This document shows positions 46,991-59,419 of a DNA stretch of 64,000 nucleotides, one piece after another (position 1 is the stretch's first letter; each line of letters opens with the position of its first letter). This DNA is from Dasypus novemcinctus (Eukaryota; Chordata; Mammalia; Cingulata; Dasypodidae): NCBI RefSeq assembly GCF_030445035.2, contig NC_080704.1, positions 23,230,499 to 23,294,498 on the forward strand, in the 5' to 3' direction. A program made the translations under genes and the position numbers. The notes beneath the pieces were generated by a model. It made no database searches, had not been told where the DNA came from, and was given only the letters and a program-made list of their open reading frames with translations.

Positions 46991-47637
46991 AAAAAGAATA
47001 CACTAGAAGAGCATTGCCCTTGAGCAATTTTATAGATGCTGTAACTCAGCTTTTCCTAGAACAGATCTTGCCATTTATCACATCACGACTAAAACTGAAG
47101 GATATAAAAGGGGTGAAAATTGGAGGCCGAGAAAGCTAGATGCCATCTGGGAAAACAAACCGAAAACATCCTTATTTTTGTTTGTGGCTAGAACTACAGC
47201 TATCCACTAAAAACATGGTCCTTCCGGAGTTTATATATGTGCAAATAAAGTGAATCCTCACCATTGTGGCTTAAAAAGAGAGAATATCCTACTGTTTCAC
47301 AAAGGGAAATAAATCTTGTTTTCTCATGCTTCATAACAGGATCACCAAGTTCTTTTCTGAACATATATATAAAAATATGTCATAAAGTCCATTTTCTTCC
47401 TTGACAGGGTCAGCTTATTGGGTAATGATCGGAACTAATGAGTTTTTTTAGCAGTTTAACTATGCCAATGAAGTAATTCAATCAGTTTCTGAGGAAACAC
47501 TGCAAGGAGCATTCCAATGAAAACTGTGTATTTTGAATTAATGCGAGATACATAGTTCTATATACTTTCTTAGGCTAGCTGAAGTACAATGCCTAAAGCA
47601 AATGCTTCTAACACCTGCTGAAGAAATGTAAGTTGTG

Positions 47638-47711
47638 AAGGACTCTACTGATGACTGATCCATGTTCTCTCTTCAAGGACTCTACTGATGACTGATCCAT
47701 GTTCTCTCTCC
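47638..47711. repeat. 37-bp perfect-register tandem duplication
   Basis: The unit at 47638-47674 is repeated at 47675-47711 with a single T/C difference near the end. The core is 'ctctactgatgactgatcc'. The near identity suggests a recent duplication. Confidence 0.97.
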
Positions 47712-47739
47712 CTTTCCAACAGCATTCCAATTTTATTCA

Positions 47740-47930
47740 GGTATCTGCAAGTCATTTATTTGAGAGGTGATCCCATGAAACACTGTTAGGGAGTGGAAAA
47801 ATGAGACGACAAAGGGTAAGAAGCCAATAAAGGGTATGTTATTAAGTAAGGTACCACTGTGAGTGACTGGGGCTCAGTCCTGCTGTGGAAGTGTGATAAC
47901 GTAGTGAACACTGTTGGGAGACAATTTTCC
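47740..47930 (+). repeat. Old mammalian repeat fragment, family not assigned
   Basis: 'catttatttgagaggtgatc' and 'gagtgactggggctcagtcc' recall an old mammal-wide repeat that may also be present at 52235. Recognition only. Confidence 0.35.
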
Positions 47931-48332
47931 ATGGTGTTTCTGCATGTCTTGTGACACCTGATCTACAGTTTCAAGAATTTTTGCATTTAGATGTCAAGGG
48001 GAACAAATGTGAACATGAAGCTTATGCTGACTGCTGGGCCTTGAGTAGTAAAGTCCTTTGTCTTTGACTGAAGGTCTCATGTCTCCTTCCAACATGTATG
48101 AAGCTGACCTGCTAGCTTGTAGGTGGGGTGAAATTGCTGACCTTTCACAGTCTTTGCAAGATGCCTTGGACTTATGCCTCTTATGGGACGAGGAATAACC
48201 CTCAGTCATTGATGAAAATGTGCTTCCAGGAGGCATCAAATCTCTAACACTTCCAGCATGCTGTGTGCACAGGCGGAGTGACCTTCTGCAACTTTGGAGG
48301 AAACCCCCATACAAAGAACTGGAGATGCTGCC

Positions 48333-48850
48333 TGCAGCAGTTTCATTGTATTGATGAATGCCAAAGAGAAATATTGGATTATGCTTGTAAACTGATCTTT
48401 TCCTCTGGGCATATTAGATTATATTGGATTCCTAGGTTTACTTAATTAAGTAATTATGTAAACCTTTGTGCCAGTAGGGCATTGAGTCCCCACCCTTTGG
48501 TGGGTGGGGACTCACAGATAAAAGTCATGGCGAAGGACAGAGTTAAGGGCTTTTAATGTTGGAGTTTTGATGCTGAAGCTGGAGCCCCAGGGAGAGATGG
48601 AGCCATTCGCCTGATAGTCTAGAGCTGACCTTGTGGAGAAAAGAGAGGAGCTGCACCCAGGGGAACCCAAGAAGCCTGAACCCTCACAGACATCGGCAGC
48701 CATCTTGCTCCAACACGTGGAAATAGACTTTGGTGAGGGAAGTAACTTATGCTTTATCCTGGTAACTGTAAGCTCCTATCCCAAATAAATACCCTTTGTA
48801 AAAACCCACCCATTTCTGGTATTTTGCATATTTTGGCTGACTAATATACT
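48333..48850 (+). repeat. MaLR-like LTR copy B
   Basis: Blocks shared in order with copy A are 'tattggattatg', 'tctgggcatattagatt', 'ttcgcctgatag', 'ctgaccttgtggagaaaaga', 'aaataaataccctttgtaaa' and 'catttctggtattttgcata'. It lacks about 170 bp present in copy A. Confidence 0.75.
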
Positions 48851-49082
48851 GCCATTTAGAATTGACTGGTACACACTGAAGTGGGAAAGCCTGAAGGATA
48901 TAGGCAGGTATGAAAATGGTCTGCTATTCCTTGCCTCGTGTCCACTCACCTCACTTTGGAGGCTACCAGTAAAGAGTACAAGAGAGGAATGTTACTAGAT
49001 GAAACCCTGAAAGATCTTGAAAGATCTTCAGAGCCGTATTAAAGAATTTGAGGGCAACAGAAGCCATTAGGTTTTTAAAGCA

Positions 49083-49320
49083 GGGTAACTACTATTTATT
49101 GAGCATCAACTACGTACTAGGCATCATGCCAAGGACTTTAAATATTAGCATAAATCCTAATCGTCACATTATTTTCATGATTTCATCTGTAAGAAAACAA
49201 TTTTAAGAGAATTTAAGAAACTTGCTCAAAAGTTAAACCTCATATTAACTTGTCCATTTATTCAAAAAGTGAATGTGCCAGCACTCAAACGCAGCTGTGT
49301 TTGCTCTGAAGCCAATGGTC
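49083..49320 (-). repeat. MIR SINE
   Basis: Complement of MIR: 'actatttattgagcatcaac', 'gtactaggcatcatgccaag', 'gatttcatctgtaag' and 'aagaaacttgctcaaaag'. Confidence 0.8.
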
Positions 49321-49329
49321 TTTTCATAA

Positions 49330-51410
49330 CGCTGTAGCTATCTCTTTACTTGAGACAGTCTCAATATATGAAGAAATAAAGTGCAATTTTCCCAGCGTGA
49401 AATGCTCCATCTTAGGTATTGAATCAGTTTGTAGCTTTTCATTTCATTCTTGAATAGGAGCAAGATTATGTCTTCATTAGGCTCGTATATATAATGTGAC
49501 CATGAAATAATTTATTATTTATTTAACGGAAAGCTGTACTAAAGCCCAAACCAGTTTGCAGTTGATCAATAAGGTCCTATAATTATAGTTCAAATATCTT
49601 ACTATTACATTTTTGAGAATCATTCCAATCCAAGTTACCTTCTTATATGAAAAATCCTAGCAATTAATATAATGAATATTAAAGCAGAAAAACTCCAGAT
49701 ATATCTATGTTTTCATGTTTATCTAAGTGGATCTTGTGTTTTTATTGCCATGTAACCATATTCTATTTATTTGAAGTGGATGATTATGTCCGAAGAACAA
49801 TCTCCATTTATGTGGTTAATGGTTATAAATAAATCTCCTCTCTACTCTTAAATGCTAAGAGAACCCTTTGAGATTAAATCTGCCATGATTTATCTTAGCT
49901 CTGGTGTGAGAGCACTGAGAAGTGTTGGCAAAAATAATCCAGTTATTTTTGAGCTAAATATAGAGATGGAAGTAAAGAATTTCTACATTTTGAAAAGAAT
50001 ATTTATTTTCTCTAGACATTTTCACAAGATGTTTAAAAAGAATGTGGAAATTCAAATGGAAAATGTCCCTATATAAATTTGCTTAGTGCAGGGATTTTGG
50101 GTTTTTAAATGAAAACCCTTCTAGATTACAAAGCATTTCTTATAGTGTTTTCCCCTTATGTCTTTCTTTTACTGAGGCAGGCGAAATATCAGTGCTACAT
50201 CAGAAAAGAAGCACTAAGAATAAAATTCAAGCTTTACAATTAAGTCATTGCTGATGTTATCTGTTTGGTCACCTACATACTTTTGCAAACTCACATTTTT
50301 AAATTGTGTCTGACAAATGATAATATGCCTGGGCTCTGTTAGTTTAGGAAAATGTATGTATTTCATGCTTAGATATAATGGCACAAGTTTATGGCAGCTT
50401 CTAGAATTCCTTTGATGAATATATTTACAGGAGGCTGACATCAAAGCTTGCCTTAAAGATTAGTTCTCAAAATGTCTGCATTTGATATGTCATTTCTAAC
50501 TCTGTTGAGGTAAGGGCCTAGAGGTGATAGAGTTGACAGGAATTAACCATTTCTATTACCTCACTTTAAAAAAAAATTACTTAGAAATGCCTCGTGGAAC
50601 TTGGTTGAAATCTACATCTGTAAGCAAAAGTTAACCCATGTTGTGAAATGAAGGAATGCAGTGAAGGTCATAGCTTCCTCAGGAAACTGGGAGGTCATGG
50701 TCATCATGGCACCCTCCAAGAATACCATTTTCTTTAGATTCCCTAAGGTCCTAGAAGGGAAATAAATGGGTACTTGGGAGCATGAGGTTAATTCACCAGA
50801 CATTGGGATTATCACCTCCCTCACACAAGGATCAGAAACTAAGGTTGCCTTTGACTTGTTGGAGCAGCTGTTCTGGAAAGCTGGGAAGTTACATGAGGGA
50901 AGGAAGAGTTGAAGCTAAAATGTCTGAATTTGTGCCCCCAAGGTCATGTTTGAGGAGGGAGGCCCATTAACTGAGGACACAAGGTGGGGCCACATGAAGA
51001 ACATTCTGGGTGATGTCCTGGGACCCCTGGCTAAATACCTGAGAGAGAGAACTATAAATCCAGAAGAGGTGGAATTACCTAGGGCCTGGGGCTTCCAAGG
51101 CTGGCTAAAGAAATCCTGGCTTTAGAGGAGGTGTCCTCTACTTGAGGCATAAGAGTTCTACATGCAGGTGCAGAATAGCAATAGAGACTGTCATACCCAG
51201 GAGGAGAGAGTGGGCTTGGCCAGCAGTGCCAGGCCAGGACTCACCCTGTTTCTTCTCTTAAGTGACTGGAGGCAGAGAGACTCCCAGATCAATCTCGGCC
51301 TCATGCCTGTGCTCCACATCCATATATGCAACTGCCAAGTCCCTCAGAATTCTGAAATTCAACATTTCCACAAATGAACTTGTTCTCCGAATTGATGTTT
51401 CCTTTGTTAA
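49330..51410. other. Two-kb stretch without a recognisable gene or repeat
   Basis: No exon, RNA gene or named repeat. The AT-rich half (49330-50580) and the more mixed half (50580-51410) show only short open frames. Confidence 0.45.
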
Positions 51411-51419
51411 TTTCTACCT

Positions 51420-52205
51420 CTGTTGGTGGCTGTCTCAGTCATCTACCCAGTCCAACTGTCCATTGATCCTCACTTCCAATTGGACACCAAATGGTTCTTT
51501 CCATCCCCCACACTCTATGCCTGCTATCATTGCCTCAATTCAGGCCCTTACCTTCTTCCTGGAAATTTTCCAATGCCTTCCAAATGGCCCAATCTTACCC
51601 ATCCTCCACCCAGCTACTGAGTTGATGGCTATGCAGTACAAATCTGGCTATATCGCTCCACTGCTAAAAGCAGTCAATTGGCTTCCCATTGCTGCCTGTA
51701 GGGTAAAAAGAAAAAAACAACCTCCATTGTCTGGCATTAAACCAGTGGAAAGCACTGGTAAACAGTCCTGCACAAAAAGGCCCTAATTGGTAGTATATGC
51801 CAATATCTAAGGTGTCAATACTCTTACCATGGTCAAGTTCAAGTCACCACAGTTTCACAACCAGCTCACAACATTTCTGAATATTTAACAATTGGCTGTG
51901 AGCTGGCTCCAGCACCCCAAGGGCATCAGACCCTTCTAGATATGATGCCGGCCTTCTCTTATCACTGGTCAATCCACAACTCAAACTTTATGCCCTAGGA
52001 TGTGGTCCTAGCTCCTTCTGTATGCCAGGCTGTTTTTCACTTGCAAGCCTGTTTTCCTGCTGTCTGAAATGCCTTTCCACAGCACCTCTTTTTCACCCCT
52101 CCTCGGGGTGAAACACTCGCCTCTTTCAACTTGCTAAATTCTTTCATTCCTTCAGGACCTGGCTTAGATGAACCCTCACGCAGGACTTCTCTCCTTTATT
52201 CTCCT
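51420..52205 (+). repeat. L2 LINE, internal part
   Basis: L2 blocks include 'cctcaattcaggcccttacc', 'caaatctggctatatcgctc', 'caattggcttcccattgctg', 'ctgaaatgcctttccacag' and 'ttccttcaggacctggctta'. The original reverse transcriptase frame is destroyed; the 174-residue plus frame at 51262-51786 is a partial relic or chance. Confidence 0.75.
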
Positions 52206-52640
52206 TGTCTTAATTTGGTTAGTTTAATTTGGGCAGAAGCAGGCCCTGAGATGAGGATTCACAAGCCAGTGATGTGTTTGTAGGTGTCCCCAGGAAAAAC
52301 CGGTGGGGAAGTAAGGAAAGAAGACTGGGAAGTGACGGAGGACAAACAAACCGTGGAGGGTAACTTTGGCTCGCTCCCATGGGGGCTTTTGGAGGCAGTG
52401 CCGGTTATACACCAGAGTTGTCTTGGCCAGGGACAAGGGGGCTGGTGTGTTTATACCCCCACAGCGGCCAGCCATAAGGGCTGCCCTGGAGAAGTAAATT
52501 CCCAGGCACTTTCAGCTCTGTGTTGCTCAAAGGCAAGGCAGGCTCCAGCAGCCTGCGAGTTACCGTCCTCCAACAGAGAGGTAGCTGCTGGATTCCGGGA
52601 ATGAAAGCAGCCTGAAGCTGGTTTGCGCCTAATGGGTGGG
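52206..52640. other. Block that separates two L2 parts
   Basis: About 0.4-0.5 kb with unlike composition ('caggccctgagatgaggatt', 'gtgtccccaggaaaaaccgg') lies between the L2 body and the L2 end. It may be an old LTR-type insertion. No TSD seen. Confidence 0.4.
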
Positions 52641-52689
52641 GCAGTGACTGTGCCTGTTATCCCAACCCCGCCAACACAAACACACATAC

Positions 52690-52907
52690 ACACACTCACA
52701 CCTCTCCAGCTGCTCTGGGTTCCCCTCTGTACTTTTATAACATACTGGATATATGGCTGTCATTGCAGTTACTCCGTGTTTTAGAATTATTTCTTCATGC
52801 ATCGGTGTCATCCACCTTGCTGTGACTGCCTTGAGGACAGGAATCTTTCATCTTTGCAATACAGTGCCGGGCAAACAGTGGGTACTCAATAGGTGTGTGT
52901 AGAATGA
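52690..52907 (+). repeat. L2 LINE 3' end
   Basis: Closes the L2 begun at 51420: 'gactgccttgaggacaggaa', 'atctttcatctttgcaatac' and 'gggtactcaatagg'. A short (CA)n run sits at about 52677-52700. Confidence 0.75.
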
Positions 52908-52909
52908 AG

Positions 52910-54630
52910 GGCCAAGGTAGGAAACCATAGTGGCACACAGATGGCAGCAGGTGGGGGTGAGGTAGGGGCTTGGTGGGGCAGAGTCTCAGAAAGACTGGGT
53001 GGGCAGTCCAGGCATATGAACTGTGATTACTGCCTAGGCCACAAGTTTGTTGTTGTTTTTCCTTCCATTTTTGGTGTAGTCTTCAAAGATAGCATTAACA
53101 CAAAGTAAAATTAGTAAAACTGGAGAATGTTTCTCAGGATTCCTGGGGGTTTACTTTCTCCTATTTTGCCTTTCAAGAAACATTCTAAGCTATCAGGGAC
53201 CATAAGAGATTATGGGTAAAATGTTGGCATTACAAAAGAGCTTATGCCTGGCCTCCAAGCCAGAGGTTAGAGGAGGTTTAAATGCCTTGTTCATAGGGAT
53301 TTCCCTGAAGTCTGATTAGTATCTAAGTACACTTCAAACTGCAGGTCCACTGCTTGCAACATGTAATTATGGATATTACTAGCATGTCTTATTTGAAAAG
53401 TCATGTAGAGGGTGAACATTAAATAGAATCTGTAACACTTGGCAATATATGCTATGGAGTTCAGCTTTGCACTGCCACCAGGCTCACTGATGTGTGCCCA
53501 ACAAGACCTTATAAAGAGGGCAGATATTAAGAAAGCAACAAGAGAGTAGTGTTTCTTCCTGTTTCCCCCCTTTCGAAATTAATAGTTCAATGTAATTGGT
53601 TAAACTACACGATCCATGAGGAAAACCAAATTCTAATTACCATTGTTAAAACCAATCTGCCCTCTGCTCTCCCATACTGGAACATTTGTTTCTTGCCAAT
53701 TCTGTTCTCTTGGATGCCAAGGCATTTGAGCTAACTGGGGGTAATTGGTGGGCATTTGAGTGGCATGAAATTCAAGGAGAACAAAAGGAGGCTTGATAAT
53801 TATGGGGAAAATTCTAAATATCCTAAACAAGAAAAGACTAAAAAGTATGAAGGAGAAATCTAAGATTAGTCTAAGAAAAATTACAAGATGGTTAAAATTC
53901 TTTTGTTAAAATAACAACTCTGCATTTAGTAAAAGTCCATGATCTCCCTTACCCCCAAGAGCTCAGGGTTGAAACTTCTGAGGGTCAAACATCTTTTTAA
54001 GCTCCTCTACCTACTAATGGAAGTCCTCTTTATTATACCTTCTGAATGTTTTCTACACAAATCTGGCCTTGGGATAGATGGAGATGAGGACTTTTGAAAG
54101 GGATTTGAGGAATTTCAAGGGTCATCATTGTTTTAGGTCTGTAAGATTGTTTTTATGGGTTGTTAAGTGTGCACAAATTCAGCCTCCTTGGAAGAGGTTG
54201 ACACCTACAGACTTAAAGAATTGGTTGACACATTGGGTTTGGGTATGGGCTGGAGGAAGAGGCAGGAAGAAGCAGAGAAAGGTGGGATGCAGAGAGGATG
54301 CTGGCAGCAAAATCTGTTTCATGCATTGGGTGCAGTCTGGCTGACTCTACATGTAACATCCAACCGTGGATTATGCTTTTCAAGATGGCACCCATTTTTA
54401 GTCTTTCAGATCTACCATCTTGGCCAGAGATGTTGGACTAACTTATCTCAAATACCTCTTTAAACCCCTTTCATCATTTCACTCCCACCTTAATGCTATT
54501 TACTTCCCCCCTGGTTCTTTAGGGGGGGGTCTGTCCACTGGCACCCCCCACTGGCTCATAAGGATACAGATAGTGGCTATAATCTAGTTCAGCCATCCTC
54601 TCCTTGCACCCTTATTTCCTTACCAAAACC
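52910..54630. other. Stretch without a recognisable gene or repeat
   Basis: No gene or clear repeat over 1.7 kb. The frames at 54078-54463 lack any family feature. Confidence 0.4.
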
Positions 54631-54633
54631 CCA

Positions 54634-54892
54634 GGGGAGTGGATTTGGCCCAGGCGGTTGAGTGCCTGTTTCTCACATAGGAGGTCCCAAGTTCGGTTCC
54701 GGGTGCCTCCTAAAAACAAAAAAAAAAAACAAAAAAAAACAAGCAAACAAACAAACAAAAAACAACTCAGAGGAGTGGATGTGGCTCTGTTTGACTGCTA
54801 GCTTCCCATATATGAGATCCTGGGTTCAATCCCCAGCCCCAGTACCTCAAAAAACCCCAACAACAACAACAACAACAACAAAAACCTGGACA
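54634..54892 (+). mobile_element. Dimeric tRNA-derived SINE
   Basis: Monomer 1 (54634-54712, 'agtggatttggcccaggcgg') and monomer 2 (54771-54848, 'gagtggatgtggctctg', B box ggttcaatccc at 54823-54833) are joined by an A/CAAA-rich linker of about 60 bp. The tail is (CAA)n. It has the same architecture as 25552-25779. Confidence 0.85.
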
Positions 54893-54899
54893 TTCTTGC

Positions 54900-55435
54900 C
54901 TCCCTGGTTCCAGGCATCTGGCAATGAGTCTGTCTCCCCTCCTGTCTTGCAATTTTGTGCCCCTGTGCTCTTTTCTGGCATTCGTATCTTGGCACCCCTT
55001 TTCCGCTTTCAATTTTGCTTACTCCTGGCCTCTGAAGTGCTCTGCATTGCTTGCTCCAGCCCGCATCCCTACATCTTGAAGGAAGGAAGGAGAAGATGTT
55101 CTTTGTTTAATTCCCACTGCAAATCTGGGTGCTAATTCTGCCAAAAAAACCATGTGGCATTTTTGTGAAAGATTGAAAGCACAAAGGGGAAGGGTATAGA
55201 TTTCGGTAGATGGTGGGGTTGAAATACTCAACTCCCTAGTTAGAGCCACTCCCCCGAAGCACCTGCCCTTTGTCCTCAGTGCAGGGTGTATTAGCTTTCA
55301 TAAGCTGCTATTTGGCTGACTGGCTTTCAATATTCACTGAGAAGTGTAGCCGGGTTGAGTTTTTTACTTATCAACTTGTTTCCTGCTAAGGATAATAGCA
55401 TCTGATGTAAATTACCTCTTTAAGAGAGAGGATCT
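54900..55435. other. Stretch without a recognisable gene or repeat
   Basis: Nothing specific recognised. Confidence 0.35.
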
Positions 55436-55439
55436 GGAA

Positions 55440-55585
55440 GTGGGCTTCTCAAACTAATCTCACGGGGGTCTTGTTAAAATGCAGATTCTGGTTCAGTAGG
55501 TCTTGGGTGGGGTCTGAGATTCTGCATTTCCAATGAGCCCCTGATGCTGCTGATGCTGCCGGCCCAGCAATTACCCTTTGAGTGC
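55440..55585 (+). repeat. MER5A-like DNA element
   Basis: 'gggcttctcaaactaatctc', 'ttaaaatgcagattctggtt', 'tcagtaggtcttgggtgggg', 'gattctgcatttccaatgag' and 'gatgctgctgatgctgcc'. Confidence 0.88.
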
Positions 55586-55589
55586 CTCT

Positions 55590-58560
55590 TGCTGTCACAC
55601 TTTTCAACCATGATTAATGAACAATCATTAGGTTAATGGAGGTGGGTCTTTAAGGCCCAGCATTTTCCACAAGCAAGTTTCACTGTATGTACTTCATTTT
55701 GGAAAGAATCTGGTAAAATTTTGAACCCTCAGGCAGATAATGGCCAACTAGCAAATTTCCTTATGCATCTTCTCAGAGATCTCTTCTGATGGGTCTACAA
55801 AAGAAGGAAGATCAAAATCTTCCTCCAGCACCATTTCTGTCTGTGGAAATATTTTAGGTTGATGCTGCCTGCAGAGTTAGCGCTGAATTCATGGCTTCCT
55901 CAGGGGCCGCGTTTAGGTGTTTCATATCTGAGACCCTGAGAGACAGTGAAATAATCATTACCAGGCAAAGCTTGCTAAAGGTAGCATCCTTTCAAACTGT
56001 GAAAGCACTCATGTGTAGTTAACCTTGGTGGCAAATAAGTCAGTGGGTACTTCTCATCTCCAATTTTTTTTTCTCATCTCCACCCCCCTGGAGATACTTG
56101 ATCTGAGTTCAGTTATTGATGGTTTATCACAGATATTTTTAAAGTCACTGCAGAGGCCTAGTAAAGCCTCTCCTTTTTCTAGTAGTAAATCAGCTTTAGG
56201 CATGGTGATTGCCCTTGCTGGTCTTGCCCTGCTGAATATCTAGGCAAAAGCAATGGCTATAACCAGAACTGGTCATAGGGCTCGCTTGTCATGGCATTGT
56301 ATTAGAACTGGTTGTCTCCAAGTCGATCCCCTCGCCTCCCCCTCTCACCATCCCATATGGTCTCCCAGAGAAGAGAGATGGTTCTCATTTCTCTTCTTGA
56401 GCCTCAGAAGATAGCACAGAGGTTGGAAACGAATTCAATAAAGGTGTGATGGTGAAGTCGGGCTTTTCCTCCCAAGTTAATGCTGAAGGTGTTTGGGATC
56501 TGTAGAGGGAAAAGCATCCCGTGCAGCCCCTGAGTGGGACCTCCTCCCTTTTTCCTGCTTTATCAATCACTGTTTGGAAGGTCCCTCATAATGGTTAAGC
56601 TTTTGTGTTTTAGTATTTGGGCTCATACTTGTCATTTAATGAACTGGTGTTTTCTGCTGAAGCTTGAGCTAATAGAAAGTGATAGATACGGGAACTTTAA
56701 AAAAATAATCTCTTTTGGGTGTTAGTGGAAGAAGATACAAGTTCAGAAACTTTGGATTTAAGGGAGTTTTGCTGACCCAGCTTTCAAAATCCTAAGAGTG
56801 ATTTGTTATTTGTTGGCCCTCCTCCCTCCCAAGCTGCCTTCTGTTTCTTTCTTTCTTTTTTTTTGTTCCCCCATGCTTTAAGCAGGAGACTAAAGCAACA
56901 TGGTCCCACAGACATTTAGTTTATTATTTTCCACAACCGTGGTTCAAGTCAGTGGGAGACAGCCCAGATTTGCAGAACCCAAGAAATTCCCAAGCAAGCA
57001 GACCCTGTTAACCTAGATTCTTCTGCCTTTTGAGCTCATCTTTTGTCTGATGCACAAAGCCCTCACAAACTTCTGCTGAGATCTTGCTCCAAGGTGGATC
57101 ATTGTTCTGAACCCTCTAATTACTACTTAATTCATCTGCATGTGGTGATTATAATATCAGTACCCTATGGAGCGGTCTGGGGCAACCCAGAATAGAGTTG
57201 CCTGCACAGTTCTGGCTTTGATGAGGTCTCAGGTTTACTTGCTCAAACTCCAGGTGAGCTCTTGGCTCATTTCATTGTCATAGTCACAAAAATGCCATTT
57301 CTCTGAAACATGACTGTTGATTTTTTCTAGATCCCTCTGACCCATACGTTCCTCTCCAAACCTACTCTATTCATGTTAATTAACTTTGATAACTTTCCCT
57401 CCTTTAATACACTAAGCCCTCTTCAGATCAGCACTCTACATTTGGAATCCATCTTGGGCTTTTGGACCAAATGCTCTCCTGCAGGGAGCCCAGCCTGGAC
57501 ATCTGTTGTGGGTCCACCTAGCTGCACATCTCTGCAACTCAGAAAGTAGCATGAATTCTTCCTGTGGAGTCTGTGAACTCTTGAAGGGAGGGGCTATATC
57601 CTATTCCTTAGTCCATCCCCTGTAGCACTTTAGCACTGACCCCTTGATTTTGTTCCCCCAAATCAAAAGGGGGAAAAATTATTTATTATTTATTTGTGAT
57701 TATTAAAATAACCCATGCAGAAGCAAAGAAGGAAAATTTTGCCTGAAATTCTACCACATGGGGGAATTAATATGGTTCACAACCTTCCAGATCCTTTTCT
57801 ACACATATGCACAATTTGACTCAGTTGAATGCACTCCCCCCACATATTCTACATTGTTATAATTTCAACAACTTCAGATATCAAAATAGCTATTAACTGT
57901 TTTATTTGTCATCGGATTGAATTGTGCTGCAAACAAGCCAATGGCAGTTTATAATTTCTATACCTTGACTCTATTTTCCTACCTGCCCTCCTCCACTTCT
58001 TTCTCTCCACTCCTTCCTCTCCCTCCTCTCTAACCAGGGCCCCCAGCAGCCCCTGAGAGGCAGCCTTGGCTGCTGCAGTTGCCAGGGAGAGGAAGAGAAG
58101 GAAAGAGGTGCAGGTGGTTGGGCAGCAGGAGACGTGGTTCATGCTGTCACTTCCAGGAGATTTGGCCCTCTCTACTCCTGCCAGGTGGGAGTGGAAGTGA
58201 CGTCAGTTTCCCTTTTTACCCTCTCCTTATTCCTTCTCTTCTCTCCACTCATTTGCCTCCGTCCAAAGCAGCAGAGGGGTATTTGCGTGGTCATGAAGCT
58301 CCTCAGGCGATTCTGATTAAGGGGGTGCTTGGCCCCTCTTTTGAGACCTGTGGCTTTTGGCATCGTAGACCCGGTGGCTTACTGCATTTCCTGGTGGAGC
58401 GGGCATCACCCAGGGAGATGGTCAAGAATACCAGCTCCAGCACCTCATTCTGAAGGTTCTGATTCTGTGTAGCTGGGATGCCGCCCAAGGCTTTTGAGGT
58501 TTTGTTTTTGTTTTTAAACAAGATCCTTAAGTGATCCTGATGAGCAGCCAGGTTGGCCAA
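55590..58560. other. Three-kb stretch without a recognisable gene
   Basis: No exon or RNA gene. A worn LINE-like phrase may lie at 57660-57850. The part at 57930-58330 is more GC-rich and contains a palindromic CRE (see that entry). The 124-residue frame at 58079-58453 has no start context or family motif that supports it. Confidence 0.4.
58198..58205. promoter_or_regulatory. Palindromic CRE site TGACGTCA
   Basis: An exact 8-bp cAMP-response-element palindrome lies in a GC-richer, pyrimidine-flanked stretch. CREB/ATF proteins bind this sequence in general. No transcription start or gene next to it is visible, so function is unproven. Confidence 0.35.
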
Positions 58561-58567
58561 TGTTCTT

Positions 58568-58742
58568 CTCTCTTGCTGCTCAAAGTGGGGTTTCTAGGCC
58601 AGAAGTATCTGCATCACTTGGGAGTGTGTTAGAAATGCAGAATCTCAGGCATTAACCTGGACCTACTGAATCAGAACCTGTGGTTTTACACGCTCCTCAG
58701 AGGAGCTGTAATGCCACACTAAAGGTTTGAGAAGTACTGCTC
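58568..58742 (+). repeat. MER5A-like DNA element
   Basis: 'tgctcaaagtggggtttcta', 'gtgttagaaatgcagaatct', 'acctactgaatcagaacctg' and the end 'aaaggtttgagaagtactgc'. Confidence 0.8.
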
Positions 58743-58744
58743 TA

Positions 58745-59415
58745 CCCCACTGCTAGAGAATGGCCAAATGCTTCTTTGTGGGGCTCAAGTAAAACGTTGT
58801 GACTTTATCTGACTCCCCTGACTGCTCTGTTGGTGGGGTTTCACAAAATGTAGCTACAATTTATGGCAACGTTTTCTTCAAAGAGAGGTGCTAAATAGCA
58901 CAAATAATTCCAAGTTAAAGGAAACTTTCCATTGTTTTGAACCTTGATTTTCAAGCAAAGTTTGCATGACTGTTTTAGATCAAAGGTTAGGATTGGACCA
59001 TATTTTTTCTCTTTACAGCGATTTACCATTTCAGCTTTTAAATAGCAAAGCTCTTGGTAAAATATTCAAGTGGTCCTAGATAATGTTTGTACCAACTTAT
59101 GTCCAACCAATCACATAACTACATTTCAGGAGAACAAAACCACAACTCAGTGTTCTTTTTAATAAATCATCTTCCCCACCAATTCTGGTAGAGCCATTAT
59201 CCAGGGAAACCTTTGGCCTTCTATGTTGTTTATGAAAGCCTCTCGACTAGAATTGTGATTCACCTAGATTTGTCCCAGAAAATTCCTTAAGCATCAGCCT
59301 GTTGAGCATTCAAGTTATTGTTTCATAAAGACACTGTAAAGAAATACTGTCTTTTCTCTCTCTGAAGGAAGGTCATGGAATTGAATTATTTCTCTATTTA
59401 TTTCATTTAGATGGA
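58745..59415. other. Stretch without a recognisable gene or repeat
   Basis: Nothing specific recognised. Confidence 0.4.
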
Positions 59416-59419
59416 GGGT

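Noticed and set aside
51262..51786. 174-codon plus-strand frame, one of the longest in the window
   Set aside because: It lies over the start of an L2 element and lacks reverse-transcriptase motifs; probably a chance opening in a decayed LINE.
54862..54892. Possible CRISPR-like short repeats (CAA units)
   Set aside because: They are a SINE tail microsatellite; there are no spacers.
58079..58453. Possible coding exon in the GC-richer stretch
   Set aside because: Frames are open in several registers, without clear splice sites or recognisable protein family.
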